Source of the DNA: Pontibacter arcticus | GTDB taxonomy: Bacteria; Bacteroidota; Bacteroidia; Cytophagales; Hymenobacteraceae | Length of the DNA: 64,000 nucleotides | NCBI RefSeq assembly: GCF_003284895.1 | Contig: NZ_QMDV01000001.1 | Location: forward strand, 895,080 to 959,079 | Direction of reading: 5' to 3' | Shown here: positions 17,012 through 25,925 of the stretch, in pieces | Position numbering within the stretch: the first letter of the stretch is position 1 | How the letters are laid out: each line of letters starts with the position of its first letter | The notes under the pieces: generated by a model | The model's input: only the letters and a program-made list of their open reading frames with translations | What the model was told of the DNA's origin: nothing | The model's database searches: none | Translations under genes and position numbers: made by a program

Positions 17012-17288
17012 TTTATAGTTTTAGAACTGTAATAACGCCTGTTTAGGATATTTACCAATGGCTTACCATTCCGTTCTGATGCAGTAACAGTACCAATTGA
17101 TATTAAGTTTATTTAGCGCATTTTTCCTTTAGCTCGGCTCTTGCCTAATAGATTAGGTAGCCTGATTCTGAAGAAAATTTGTGCAAAAATAATAGTAAAA
17201 TTTATACTTTACTATTATGGTTGTTAATTAAAGATTAATTTATACTTGTTCTAACAAGCTTAACTGCCTGATGTTTACTTTGCAACCG

Positions 17289-17765
17289 TTAAAAGCTAAG
17301 CATGTGGATGGCAGCGGCAGCAGCTTCCACACCTTTATTGCCGTGCTTCCCGCCTGCTCTGTCCAGGGCTTGCTGCATATCATTGGTGGTTACAAGCCCA
17401 AAAGAGACAGGCTTGTTATACTTTAACGATACCGTTGTTAAGCCTTGCGCTACGGCATGGTTTATATAATCATCGTGTTTTGTATCGCCTTTTATAACCA
17501 CGCCAATACAGATCACGGCATCTATCTCTTCCTGCTGTGCCAGAAACTGTGCGCCTAAGGTTAGTTCGTAGCTGCCAGGTACGGTGTTGCGGTAAATGTT
17601 TTCTTTTTTAGCGCCATGCTGCAGCAGGGTATCAATAGCGCCCTGGCAAAGCACATCCGTTATTTCGTGGTGCCAGTCGGCTACGATGATGCCAAAATGC
17701 TTTTCAGAGATATCTCCGAAAGTGTCTTTTTTATACTCGTTCAGGTTTTTTAATGCGGTGGCCAT
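17289..17765 (-). CDS. ribH: RibH, 6,7-dimethyl-8-ribityllumazine synthase
   Basis: RibH makes the direct precursor of riboflavin from dihydroxybutanone phosphate and the ribitylamino-pyrimidine. The 158 residues carry VPGSYELTLGA, the GVVIKGDTKHDDYI motif with the catalytic His, and the substrate-binding PVSFGLVTTNDMQQALDRAGG near the C-terminus. Length is normal. No other riboflavin gene is near, and the 150 nt upstream contains no FMN riboswitch that I can recognise, only the terminator of the next gene. Confidence 0.95.
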   Translation of the reverse strand: MATALKNLNEYKKDTFGDISEKHFGIIVADWHHEITDVLCQGAIDTLLQHGAKKENIYRNTVPGSYELTLGAQFLAQQEEIDAVICIGVVIKGDTKHDDYINHAVAQGLTTVSLKYNKPVSFGLVTTNDMQQALDRAGGKHGNKGVEAAAAAIHMLSF

Positions 17766-17857
17766 AGGGTAATGGGCTAATTTTTAAGGTGATCATGTAC
17801 TGCTTAGCAAGCAAACTAGGTATTTAGTGCCTGCAAAGTTCTATCAAACTAAAAAAG

Positions 17858-17888
17858 AAGCGCTTTTACCGGGAAGGCAAAAGCGCTT
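17858..17888 (-). terminator. Terminator of the TPR membrane protein gene
   Basis: AAGCGCTTTT pairs with AAAAGCGCTT across an 11-nt loop, 27 nt past the stop. Confidence 0.65.
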
Positions 17889-17915
17889 TATACGTAACTT
17901 TTGTTAGGTAACTTC

Positions 17916-18629
17916 TTAGTTAGCTGTACCGGCAAGTGATTCGGCACGGGCTTTATACTTCTTGGCATCATTTACTTCGGCAGCGGCAGCGTAATTTTCT
18001 ACAATCCTATTGTATACTTCGGCTGCTGCTTTGTAATCGTTGCTGGCTTCGTAGGCAATACCCGCTTTTAACAGGTACTGTGGCGAGAAGAATTCGTTGG
18101 CGTTATGGTCGGCTGCTTTTACATATTGAGCCGCAGCTTCATTGTTTTTGCCTTGCTCAGATAAAGCATCTCCTACCAGGCTGTAAGCACGCGCCTGTAA
18201 CAGGTAATCATCCGAATCAAATTTCTCGAGACGCGCCTGGGCTTCTGCAAATTTTCCTTCTTTCAGGAGCGCAACGCCAGCGTAGAAGTTAGCCAGATTA
18301 CCTGCTTCTGTTCCCGAGTATTCATCTGCAATCTTCAGCATACCATCATACTGGCCATCGCCGTTAAGAGCTTTGCTCATAGAGTCGGCTTCGAAATGGT
18401 AAACAGCCTGAAACATAGCTTCCTGAGCTTCCTGATTTTGCGTGCTGCGGTAATTATAATATAGGAAAGCACCTACTACCACAGCAGCAATTGCTACAAA
18501 AATACCGATCAGTGTCGTTTTGTTTTTCTTAACAAAGTCTTCTGACCCTGCAAAACGGTCTGCAAGTGCATCCGGGTTTTCAACAAGCTCTTCAAACTCA
18601 CTGTGTTTCTTAACTGTCTCTTTTGCCAT
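17916..18629 (-). CDS. Inner-membrane TPR protein (YfgM-like)
   Basis: The 237-residue protein has a cytoplasmic Lys/Glu-rich N-terminus and one transmembrane helix (TTLIGIFVAIAAVVVGAFLYYNY, about residues 39-61). A periplasmic TPR region follows, with ALLKEGKFAEAQARLEKF, SEQGKNNEAAAQYVKAA and EASNDYKAAAEVYNRIV. This is the design of YfgM/Tol-Pal-type ancillary proteins, which work with the translocon and PpiD in proteobacteria. That link is attractive because a PpiD-like protein is in the same window, but it is inference. It follows pdhA by a 117-nt gap. Confidence 0.75.
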   Translation of the reverse strand: MAKETVKKHSEFEELVENPDALADRFAGSEDFVKKNKTTLIGIFVAIAAVVVGAFLYYNYRSTQNQEAQEAMFQAVYHFEADSMSKALNGDGQYDGMLKIADEYSGTEAGNLANFYAGVALLKEGKFAEAQARLEKFDSDDYLLQARAYSLVGDALSEQGKNNEAAAQYVKAADHNANEFFSPQYLLKAGIAYEASNDYKAAAEVYNRIVENYAAAAEVNDAKKYKARAESLAGTAN

Positions 18630-18746
18630 TAGTTTAATGCGAAGTATAATTTCAAAATTAAAAATTAAAAATGATTCGAGCTAATACTAGCAACCTGTAA
18701 ACAATCAATTTCTAATATTTAATTCCAGATTTCTGATTTTTATGTA

Positions 18747-19793
18747 TTAATCCATTATGTAAGGATAATCTTTCTCTACATAAATATCAGTGTAGAGCTC
18801 AGATGCATCCGGATAAGGGGATTCTTCGGCAAAAGTTACAGATTCGGCTACCTGCTGTTTTATTTTCTCGTCGATTTGCTCCAGTTCTTCTTCTGTAGCC
18901 CAGCCTTGCTTTAAGATCGTAGCTTTTACTGCTTCTATAGAGTCACGGCCTTTGTAATCTTCCAGTTCTTCTTTTGTTCTGTACTTAGCCGGGTCCGACA
19001 TGGAGTGGCCTTTGTAACGGTATGTTCTGAACTCAAGCAAGGTTGGCCCTTCGCCGGCGCGGGCACGCTCAGCGGCTTCTGCCACGGCGTTGTGTACGTT
19101 CTCTACGCTCATTGCCTCTACCGGGAAAGAGGGCATGCTGAAGGCAGCACCCAGCTGGTATAGCTCTGTTACATTAGACGTACGCGTTACTGAAGTACCC
19201 ATCGCATAACCATTGTTCTCGATCACGAAGATAACCGGTAGTTTCCAGGTCATGGCCATGTTCAAGGCCTCATGGAAAGCACCCTGGCGCACAGCACCGT
19301 CGCCCATGTAGCAAATGCACAGGTTACCTGTTTTATTATACTTTTCAGCGAAGGCAATACCAGCACCCATCGGCACTTGTGCTCCTACAATGCCGTGGCC
19401 GCCCATAAAGTTTACTTCTTTATCGAACATGTGCATCGAGCCGCCTTTGCCTTTAGAGCAACCGGTAATCTTTGCAAACATTTCGGCCATGATAGCATTC
19501 GGGCTGGTGCCCAGTGCCAGCGGATGTGCGTGGTCGCGGTAAGCCGTTATCCATTTATCATCTTTGGTAAGCGCAGAAGCAGCTCCGGCCACACAGGCTT
19601 CCTGGCCAATATACAGGTGGCAGAAACCTTTTATTTTTTGCTGTCCGTATAACTGACCTGCTTTCTCCTCAAATCGGCGCATCAGTTTCATCGACTCATA
19701 CCATTGCATGTAGGTTTCCTTTGGAAACGATGGATCAGCCTGTACCTTTGCTTTTGCCGGCTTCGCTTTTGCCTTATCTTTCGTATCAGCCAT
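18747..19793 (-). CDS. pdhA: Pyruvate dehydrogenase E1 component, alpha subunit
   Basis: The alpha subunit of the E1 heterotetramer binds thiamine diphosphate and decarboxylates pyruvate to feed acetyl-CoA. The ThDP motif begins at GDGAVRQGAFHEALNMA and ends with VIENNGYAMGT. The phosphorylation-loop segment YRYKGHSMSDPAKYR is intact, and GHGIVGAQVPMGAG precedes the cofactor site. The 348-residue length fits. An extra Lys/Ala-rich N-terminus (KDKAKAKPAKAKVQ) precedes the core. No E1 beta, E2 or E3 gene is beside it, so the complex is encoded at separate loci. It is divergent from recF, with a 127-nt shared intergenic region. Confidence 0.95.
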   Translation of the reverse strand: MADTKDKAKAKPAKAKVQADPSFPKETYMQWYESMKLMRRFEEKAGQLYGQQKIKGFCHLYIGQEACVAGAASALTKDDKWITAYRDHAHPLALGTSPNAIMAEMFAKITGCSKGKGGSMHMFDKEVNFMGGHGIVGAQVPMGAGIAFAEKYNKTGNLCICYMGDGAVRQGAFHEALNMAMTWKLPVIFVIENNGYAMGTSVTRTSNVTELYQLGAAFSMPSFPVEAMSVENVHNAVAEAAERARAGEGPTLLEFRTYRYKGHSMSDPAKYRTKEELEDYKGRDSIEAVKATILKQGWATEEELEQIDEKIKQQVAESVTFAEESPYPDASELYTDIYVEKDYPYIMD

Positions 19794-19920
19794 GAGTAGT
19801 TAAGTATTCGTTGTTTTATCTGTTATTCGTTCCGGAGAAAATTACCGGCCCGCACGACAGTTCTGGCGCTAACAGATTTAGCTTGCGAAATTAAGCAAAA
19901 AGATAACAAAGTAGAAAAGA

Positions 19921-21027
19921 ATGCTCCTCGAAAATCTAAGTTTACTGTTTTTCAAGAACTACGAAGAAGCTTCGCTCTCTTTTTCGGAGCATATTAATTG
20001 CTTTATCGGCGATAACGGAAGTGGTAAAACAAACCTGCTGGATGCCATCCATTACCTTTCACTGACTAAAAGTGCGTTTCCCGGCACCGACCTGCAAAGT
20101 ATAAAACAGGAGGCCGATTTTTTTATGGTGAAAGGCCGTTTCAGCATCGAAACGGAAAAACATACAGTGCAGGTAAGCTTAAAACAAGGCCAGAAAAAAA
20201 CGGTAACGCACAACAAAGCGCTTTATGATAAAATGAGCGACCACATCGGGCGTTTCCCGGTGGTGCTGATCTCACCTTACGATACCGACCTGATCCGGGA
20301 AGGAAGCGAGGAACGCCGCAAATACTTTGATAGCCTGATCTCGCAGCTTAACCATACTTACCTAGAGCAGCTTATTCAGTATAATTATATCCTGAAGCAA
20401 CGCAACTCGCTGCTAAAGCAATTTGCCGAGCGCCATACATTTGACCGCGACTACCTGCACATCCTGAACGAGCAACTGGTACCACTTGGCGAGCAGCTGG
20501 CGCAGGAACGGCAGGCTTTTCTGGCGGAGTTCGTGCCTGTTTTCCAGAAGCACTACCACCACATTTCCGATAGCTCCGAAACTGTAAGCCTGACCTATAA
20601 AGGGCAGCTGGCAGAAGCCGATTTTGCAAAGCAATTGTTGCAAGCCGAACGAAAAGACCTGGCTTTGCAGCGCACGACGGTAGGGCCGCATAAAGATGAT
20701 TTTATTTTCCTGATGGATGGCAACCCCGTGAAAAACTTCGGCTCGCAGGGGCAACAGAAAAGCTTTGTAATTGCCCTGAAACTGGCGCACTTCGAAGTGA
20801 TGGTAGACCGCCAGCACCACAAACCGCTTTTGCTTTTAGATGATATCTTCGACCGACTGGATGAGAAACGCATTACCAAACTCATGCAAATGGTAGCCGC
20901 TCATACTTTCGGACAGATATTTTTAACTGATACTCATTTGGATAGAACCGATAAAATTCTGGAAGGCCTTTCGGAAAGCATCCATAGGTTTGAAGTAAAA
21001 GAAGGGAATGTGAAAGTGATTGTTTAA
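19921..21027 (+). CDS. recF: RecF, DNA replication and repair protein
   Basis: RecF loads RecA at gapped DNA together with RecO and RecR. It is an SMC-like ATPase: Walker A GDNGSGKTN (residues 30-38), the QGQQKSFVIALKLA signature, and Walker B LLLLDDIFDRLDEKR are all present in 368 residues. In many bacteria recF sits by dnaA-dnaN near the origin. Here it is followed after a cargo gene by a DUF721 gene, a common Bacteroidota pair. Its presence fits the origin-proximal interpretation of this window without proving it. Confidence 0.95.
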   Translation: MLLENLSLLFFKNYEEASLSFSEHINCFIGDNGSGKTNLLDAIHYLSLTKSAFPGTDLQSIKQEADFFMVKGRFSIETEKHTVQVSLKQGQKKTVTHNKALYDKMSDHIGRFPVVLISPYDTDLIREGSEERRKYFDSLISQLNHTYLEQLIQYNYILKQRNSLLKQFAERHTFDRDYLHILNEQLVPLGEQLAQERQAFLAEFVPVFQKHYHHISDSSETVSLTYKGQLAEADFAKQLLQAERKDLALQRTTVGPHKDDFIFLMDGNPVKNFGSQGQQKSFVIALKLAHFEVMVDRQHHKPLLLLDDIFDRLDEKRITKLMQMVAAHTFGQIFLTDTHLDRTDKILEGLSESIHRFEVKEGNVKVIV

Positions 21028-21071
21028 GGTCCAACTACGTTAATATTTTCTCACAGTCAGCAGTGATAACT

Positions 21072-21847
21072 ATGAAAATCACATTCAAAGAAGAATTTGC
21101 AAAATTCCTCACAGAGCCTACAAGAGATAAATTCAAAAACGTTTTGAATGAAAATTTTGGAGAACAAAATAACTTTGACTTTAAGCAGGATTGGATTGAA
21201 GACTCTAAACTGAGTAAACATATACTCGCTATAGCTAATTCAGGTGGAGGGGCCATTATAATAGGGATTACTGAATCAAACGATGGTCTGCTTCCTACTG
21301 GCATATCTGAAATTTTAGATAAAGCTATTATTCACAAAAGGCTTCACAAGTATTTACCAGATGAATTAGAGTATGAAATAATTGATTTTCAATATAAAGG
21401 AAATGAATTTGGCATAATCGACAGAAAAAAATTCAAGTTATAATTGTGAATCAACAGGATAATTTTTTACCGTTCATCTCTAAAAAAGAAGGAAGTTCAT
21501 TAAGGAAAAACGCAATATATTGCCGTCAAGGGACAAATAGTGAAGAAGCGTCTTACTATGAGTTACAGAAAATTATCAATAGAAGAATTAAAACCGAGTT
21601 TAACAATACTTCTGCTATTGAGTTATCAGAACACATTAGTCAACTAAAAGCTTTGTATGGTCAGCTATCGGAGCATCATTTTATAAACAGTCCTTTTGCA
21701 GGCTTAGCAGCAAGCTCAGGCATTGCAACTAATTTGATGGGCACAAAAGTACCTAACCCAAATTACCCTAAAGAGGGCTTTGAACCATTCATTTTAAAAA
21801 TGATTGAAGAGAAGAAAACTATTATTGAAAGAGAATTAAAGAAATGA
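21072..21847 (+). pseudogene. Frameshifted AlbA_2 (Schlafen-type) ATP-binding protein
   Basis: Two abutting frames encode one AlbA_2-domain protein. The first (ATG 21072 to TAA 21441-21443) has NFDFKQDWIED and ILAIANSGGGAIIIGITE, the domain core. The second, in the -1 frame, continues with VIIVNQQDNFLPFISKKEG and LRKNAIYCRQGTNSEEA, the expected next motifs. The break lies at a run of seven A (21425-21431) read as AGA AAA AAA. One extra A would restore a 258-residue protein; alternatively A_AAA_AAA is a classical -1 ribosomal slippery heptamer. The DNA is much more AT-rich than recF and DUF721 on either side, so it is probably acquired. Relatives are often linked to mobile DNA or defence. A sequencing error in the A-run is also possible. 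Confidence 0.75.
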
Positions 21848-21918
21848 CATTGCCATTTATGTGAAGCTATTCTACTGAAATTGATTCATAATTTACCATC
21901 ATTTACAACAACCCACTC

Positions 21919-22242
21919 GTGCGCTATTACAAAAAGAAAGAGGAGATTGATAAACGCAAGGCGGCGATGCAGCCGATCGGGGATAGTATAAAAGCGCTGA
22001 TCAAAGCGTACCGGCTCGAGGGCAAGTTAAGCGAAGTACACATCACCGAAAGCTGGGCCAAGATCATGGGCAAACCCATCGCCATGAAAACACAGGAATT
22101 ATACTTTCGCGACCATAAACTGTTTGTACGCCTCACCTCTGCTCCGCTTAAACACGAACTAAACATGTCGAAAAGTAAAGTAATAGAGCTGCTTAACCGC
22201 GAAGTAGGCAACGAAGCCGTGCTGGATGTAGTGTTTTTGTAA
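21919..22242 (+). CDS. DUF721 (DciA-like) protein
   Basis: The 107-residue protein starts at a GTG (MRYYKKKEEIDKRK). It contains the DUF721 pattern IGDSIKALIKAYRLEGKLSEV, ITESWAKIMGKPIA, LYFRDHKLFVRLTSAPLKHELNMSKSKVIELLN and ends AVLDVVFL. DUF721 resembles DciA, the ancestral loader or regulator of the replicative helicase DnaB, and related proteins often neighbour recF. The role in Bacteroidota is not settled. A palindrome directly follows the stop. Confidence 0.85.
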   Translation: MRYYKKKEEIDKRKAAMQPIGDSIKALIKAYRLEGKLSEVHITESWAKIMGKPIAMKTQELYFRDHKLFVRLTSAPLKHELNMSKSKVIELLNREVGNEAVLDVVFL

Positions 22243-22266
22243 CGTATAAACCTGCTTTTATACGTT
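22241..22266. terminator. Palindrome immediately after DUF721
   Basis: AACGTATAAA pairs perfectly with TTTATACGTT around a 6-nt loop and overlaps the stop codon by two bases. It lacks a GC-rich stem, so it may be a weak terminator or a protein-binding palindrome. Confidence 0.4.
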
Positions 22267-22352
22267 AACATTCAGCATTCTAAATAATTTTCTCAAAAAT
22301 AAGAAGCCGGCTATTTAGCTTGTGTTGCGTATACTTGCCAAAACTATATTGT

Positions 22353-22907
22353 ATGGCAACTATTAACTTCCGACCTGTCTCTTATTCCCGCGTTACCCTC
22401 ACCGAGCTGATGATCCCGAGTTATGCCAACTTTGGCGGTAAGATACACGGTGGCATTCTACTTTCTTTGATGGATAAAGTGGCGTATGCCTGCGCCTCGA
22501 AGCATGCCGGCAATTACTGCGTTACGGTAACAGTGGATGGCGTACATTTTCTGCAACCCGTGGAGGTAGGCGATCTGGTTTCGCTACTGGCTTCTGTAAA
22601 TTATGTGGGCAATACATCGCTGCTGGTGGGCATAAAAGTAATTGCCGAAAACGTAAAAACCGGCACCGTAAAGCATACCAACACGTCCTACTTTACCATG
22701 GTAGCCAAAGGAGACGACGAAAAACCCACCCAGGTACCCGGCCTCACGTTAGAAACCCGCGAAGATGCCCGCCGTTTCCTGGAAGCAATCCGGCGGCGCG
22801 ACTTATCCAGACGTTACCAAGCCGAAATGGAAAACTCGAAAACCATACTTCAGGTAGAAGACGAATTATACTTACTGCAAAACGAACGCTGCCAGCTGGC
22901 TTTTTAA
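22353..22907 (+). CDS. Acyl-CoA thioesterase (hotdog fold)
   Basis: Hotdog-fold thioesterases of the YciA/ACOT type hydrolyse acyl-CoA. The motifs are NFGGKIHGGILLSLMDKVAYACASKHAG (the Gly-rich turn and catalytic Asp), VTVTVDGVHFLQPVEVGDLV, VNYVGNTSLLVGIKVIAE and HTNTSYFTMVA. I use the ATG at 22353 (184 residues), since the extra residues from a TTG at 22320 do not resemble the family. A TATACTT heptamer sits just upstream at 22330. The substrate is unknown. Confidence 0.9.
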   Translation: MATINFRPVSYSRVTLTELMIPSYANFGGKIHGGILLSLMDKVAYACASKHAGNYCVTVTVDGVHFLQPVEVGDLVSLLASVNYVGNTSLLVGIKVIAENVKTGTVKHTNTSYFTMVAKGDDEKPTQVPGLTLETREDARRFLEAIRRRDLSRRYQAEMENSKTILQVEDELYLLQNERCQLAF

Positions 22908-23008
22908 CAGCACCGGCAAGTATAAATTTCTATCTCTGAGATGGAGCATAATGATTTTTAAGCGCTAGTGCTTATCTTACTCTCTCAACGCTATTCACCC
23001 TAACAAAC

Positions 23009-24391
23009 ATGACGCTAAATTTCCGCTTTCCCCGTTTCTTTAAACTGCTGTTCGTAGCCGGGGCTTTCTTAAGTATAAACACGCCAAGTATAGCCCAGGA
23101 AGCCATTCCGCAGAATGATGAGATCAGCAAAATGGTAAAGGAAGTATCCGCTAAAAACCTGGAAAGCCTGGTTAAAAAGATGGAAACCTTCGGCACGCGC
23201 CACTCGCTAAGCACCACTACCAGCAAAAAAGAAGGCATAGGCGCCGCCCGCGAATGGGTAAAGGCTGAATTTGAACAATATGCCAAAGCCTCCGGTGGCC
23301 GCATGACCGTAGAGATGGACCGCTACATTGTAAAAGCAGATGGCCGCCGCATACCGCAGGATACCGAAATGGCAAACCCGATGGCCATTCTGAAAGGCTC
23401 TGACCCCACCGACGACCGCGTTATTATTGTGGCAGGCCACCTCGACTCGCGCGTTACCGATGTAATGGATTTTAAAAGCAAAGCGCCGGGGGCGAACGAT
23501 GATGCCTCCGGTGTTGCTATTGTCATGGAAATGGCCCGTATCATGGCCTCGCGGCAGTTTCCGGCTACCTTGGTGTTTGTCGCTTTCCAGGGCGAGGAAC
23601 AAGGTTTGAAAGGCTCTACGCACTTAGCCGAGCGCGCCAAAAAGGAAAACTGGAACATTGTAGCTGTACTTAACAACGATATAATCGGCAATTCTTATTC
23701 TGCCGAAACCGGCCTGCACGACAATACCCGCGTTCGTGTTTTCAGCGAAGCCACACCATCCAACGAAACCGAAGCAGAAGCACGCCTGCGCCGCACTTTA
23801 GGCTCAGAAAACGATGGCCCCAGCCGCAACCTGGCCCGCTACCTGAAAATGGCCGGCGAAAAGTATGTAGACCAGATACAAGTGATGCTGGAGTACCGCC
23901 CTGACCGTTTCCTTCGTGGCGGCGACCACACACCGTTTAACCAGCAAGGCTACGCGGCTGTGCGCATGAGCGAGATGAACGAAGATTTTGACCACCAGCA
24001 CCAGGACCTCCGCAAAGAAAACGGCAAACAGTATGGCGACCTGAGCGAGTTCATGGATTTTGAATACCTGCGCAAAAACACAGCCGTTAACCTGGCAACC
24101 ATGGCAAGTCTGGGCCTGGCTCCGGCTGCCCCGCAAAAAGTAGCGGTACTTACCTCCGACCTTACCAACAAAACAGACCTGCAATGGGAAGCGCCTGCAA
24201 AAGGTAAAAAACCGGCTGGTTATCTTGTACTGATGCGCGAAACCAGCAGCCCGGTCTGGGAAAAGAAATTCTACGTAACAGATACAAAGGCTACACTTAA
24301 CTACTCCAAAGACAATTACTTTTTTGCAGTGCAAAGTGTAGATGCCGGCGGGCACGCGAGCTTGCCTGTATTGCCAGTTCCTAAACGCTAA
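23009..24391 (+). CDS. M28-family zinc aminopeptidase, exported
   Basis: A signal peptide (FKLLFVAGAFLSINTPSIAQ) precedes a two-zinc M28 peptidase domain. Zinc ligands appear in order in GHLDS, GANDDASG, GEEQGLKGS (the catalytic Glu-Glu), NNDIIGN and GGDHTPF. A C-terminal fibronectin-like segment (LTNKTDLQWEAPAKGKKPAGYLVLMRE) follows. It probably trims peptides in the periplasm or outside the cell. The beta-lactamase gene begins 14 nt after its stop, so both are likely on one transcript. Length 460 residues is normal for this two-domain type. Confidence 0.9.
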   Translation: MTLNFRFPRFFKLLFVAGAFLSINTPSIAQEAIPQNDEISKMVKEVSAKNLESLVKKMETFGTRHSLSTTTSKKEGIGAAREWVKAEFEQYAKASGGRMTVEMDRYIVKADGRRIPQDTEMANPMAILKGSDPTDDRVIIVAGHLDSRVTDVMDFKSKAPGANDDASGVAIVMEMARIMASRQFPATLVFVAFQGEEQGLKGSTHLAERAKKENWNIVAVLNNDIIGNSYSAETGLHDNTRVRVFSEATPSNETEAEARLRRTLGSENDGPSRNLARYLKMAGEKYVDQIQVMLEYRPDRFLRGGDHTPFNQQGYAAVRMSEMNEDFDHQHQDLRKENGKQYGDLSEFMDFEYLRKNTAVNLATMASLGLAPAAPQKVAVLTSDLTNKTDLQWEAPAKGKKPAGYLVLMRETSSPVWEKKFYVTDTKATLNYSKDNYFFAVQSVDAGGHASLPVLPVPKR

Positions 24392-24405
24392 TTTATACTT
24401 TGATT

Positions 24406-25131
24406 ATGCCGTTCCGCCTGCTTTTTATACTTGGTCTGATATTCGGGTTTGCACAGCTTGTGCAGGCGCAGGAAGCGCGTATACAAGTAACCAAGGTAAA
24501 GCCCGACCTCTACGTTTATACTTCGTACGGCACATTTAACGGCGAAAAGGTACCAGCCAACGGCCTGATCATCAGCACAACCGATAGCGTGGTGCTGATA
24601 GATACACCCTGGGACGATCCGCAGACAGAACAGGTACTGACCTGGGTTGCAAAAAACCTGAAAAAGCCTGTTACACACTGCATTGTTACGCACGCGCACC
24701 AGGACAGAATGGGTGGCATTGCAGCTTTGCAAAAACAAAAAGTAAAAGTATGGAGTACTGCGCTAACTTCTAAAAAAGCATTTGAGCAAGGTCTGGGCAA
24801 CCCAAGCCCTGTTTTACCTCCTACTGATACAACTTTTACGATTGGCAGAACCGAAATAGAAGTATACTTTCCGGGAGCAGGCCATGTACCGGATAACCTG
24901 GTGGTATGGCTGCCCGAAACAAAGTTGCTTGCAGGGGGTTGCCTGGTAAAAGCAGAAGATGCCAAAAACCTGGGAAATGTAGCAGAAGCCAACCTTACGG
25001 CCTGGCCAGAAGCGATCAGGCATGTGCTATTCAGGTACCCTGATGCCGCCGTTGTGGTACCCGGCCACGGACCGTTAAGCGATAACAAAGCCCTGCATCA
25101 TACTTTAAAATTACTCTTGCAGCGGAAGTAA
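24406..25131 (+). CDS. Subclass B1 metallo-beta-lactamase
   Basis: The 241-residue exported protein (signal peptide to about AQA, residue 22) keeps every B1 zinc ligand: His96, His98 and Asp100 in HAHQDR, His160 in GHVPDN, Cys179 in GGCLVK, and His221 in VPGHGPL. Lys182 and the LGN segment (189-191) are substrate-contact positions in B1 enzymes. Known B1 enzymes hydrolyse penicillins, cephalosporins and carbapenems in the periplasm. This one resembles the chromosomal Flavobacteriia types (BlaB/IND) in the GGCLVKAEDAKNLGN block. The ATG at 24406 is preferred over TTG 24400. Resistance itself is inferred, not shown. Confidence 0.85.
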   Translation: MPFRLLFILGLIFGFAQLVQAQEARIQVTKVKPDLYVYTSYGTFNGEKVPANGLIISTTDSVVLIDTPWDDPQTEQVLTWVAKNLKKPVTHCIVTHAHQDRMGGIAALQKQKVKVWSTALTSKKAFEQGLGNPSPVLPPTDTTFTIGRTEIEVYFPGAGHVPDNLVVWLPETKLLAGGCLVKAEDAKNLGNVAEANLTAWPEAIRHVLFRYPDAAVVVPGHGPLSDNKALHHTLKLLLQRK

Positions 25132-25145
25132 CTTAACTGCCTAAG

Positions 25146-25186
25146 CACAAAAAAAGCACAGCCTTCAGGAGCTGTGCTTTTTTGTG
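25146..25186. terminator. Bidirectional terminator
   Basis: AAAAAAGCACAGC pairs with GCTGTGCTTTTTT across an 8-nt loop. It serves the convergent beta-lactamase and head-GIN genes. Confidence 0.85.
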
Positions 25187-25199
25187 GAATAAGTTTGTA

Positions 25200-25925
25200 C
25201 TAGTTCATTTTAGAAATTTTAGCAGCCGCTGATGTTTCGGCATCTATTTTCGGGCTGCCTTTGTACGCTACATTCGATGCGCCGGAAGCATTAATATCCA
25301 GGTTTTCTTTTGCAAACACTTTTATCTTGCTGCCGCCGCTTGCTTCTATCTTTACATTTTTGGCTTCCAGTTCGGAGGCTTCTACTTTGCTGGCACCGCT
25401 CATATCCACTGTTACCTCATTTGCACGACCCGTTAAGGTTACATTGCTGCCTCCGCTCAGGTCGGCTTTCAGAGTTTGTACTTGCAGGGCAAGTATAACT
25501 TTAGAACCGCCACTCATATCCAGATCAAATGTTCCGGTTTTAAAAGTGGATTTACCGGTTACTTTCACGCCGCCGCTAATGTCGATATTATTCAGTTCTT
25601 TAACGGTCACAAACGCTTTCATGGGCTTGCTCGAGTTCAGGCTCTTATCGTTGTAAATGTGCAGCACGCCGTTTCTAACGTCTGTTTTAATATTGCTGAG
25701 CAGGTTTTCTTCCGCCTCCAGCACAACGCCCTCCTTGTTGCCCAATATAACTTCTACTGCAAATCCGCCACTTACATCAATACCTTTAAAGTTGCTCACC
25801 GTTCTGCTCTCGGTTTTTACATTCCCGTTACCTCTTAAAGTTTGGCTAAAGGCCGGGATGTGTGCAAAGAAAAAAGCCATGGTAGCTAGCATAATCAGCG
25901 ATGCGGCGTGTGTTGAGATCTTCAT
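25200..25925 (-). CDS. Head-GIN domain (DUF2807) protein, exported
   Basis: A signal peptide (about 28 residues) precedes the putative auto-transporter adhesin head GIN domain. It is recognised by the repeated DISGGxKVTGKS, DMSGGSKVIL, DLSGGSNVTLTG, DMSGASKVEAS and EASGGSKIKV units of a right-handed beta helix. Such proteins are abundant in Bacteroidota and sit at the cell surface or in the periplasm, with no enzymatic role known. Length 241 is typical. It is convergent with the beta-lactamase gene, and no regulator lies near it. Confidence 0.85.
   Translation of the reverse strand: MKISTHAASLIMLATMAFFFAHIPAFSQTLRGNGNVKTESRTVSNFKGIDVSGGFAVEVILGNKEGVVLEAEENLLSNIKTDVRNGVLHIYNDKSLNSSKPMKAFVTVKELNNIDISGGVKVTGKSTFKTGTFDLDMSGGSKVILALQVQTLKADLSGGSNVTLTGRANEVTVDMSGASKVEASELEAKNVKIEASGGSKIKVFAKENLDINASGASNVAYKGSPKIDAETSAAAKISKMN

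Noticed and set aside
17766-17915. FMN riboswitch upstream of ribH
   Set aside because: No conserved FMN motif; the gap contains only the preceding gene's terminator.
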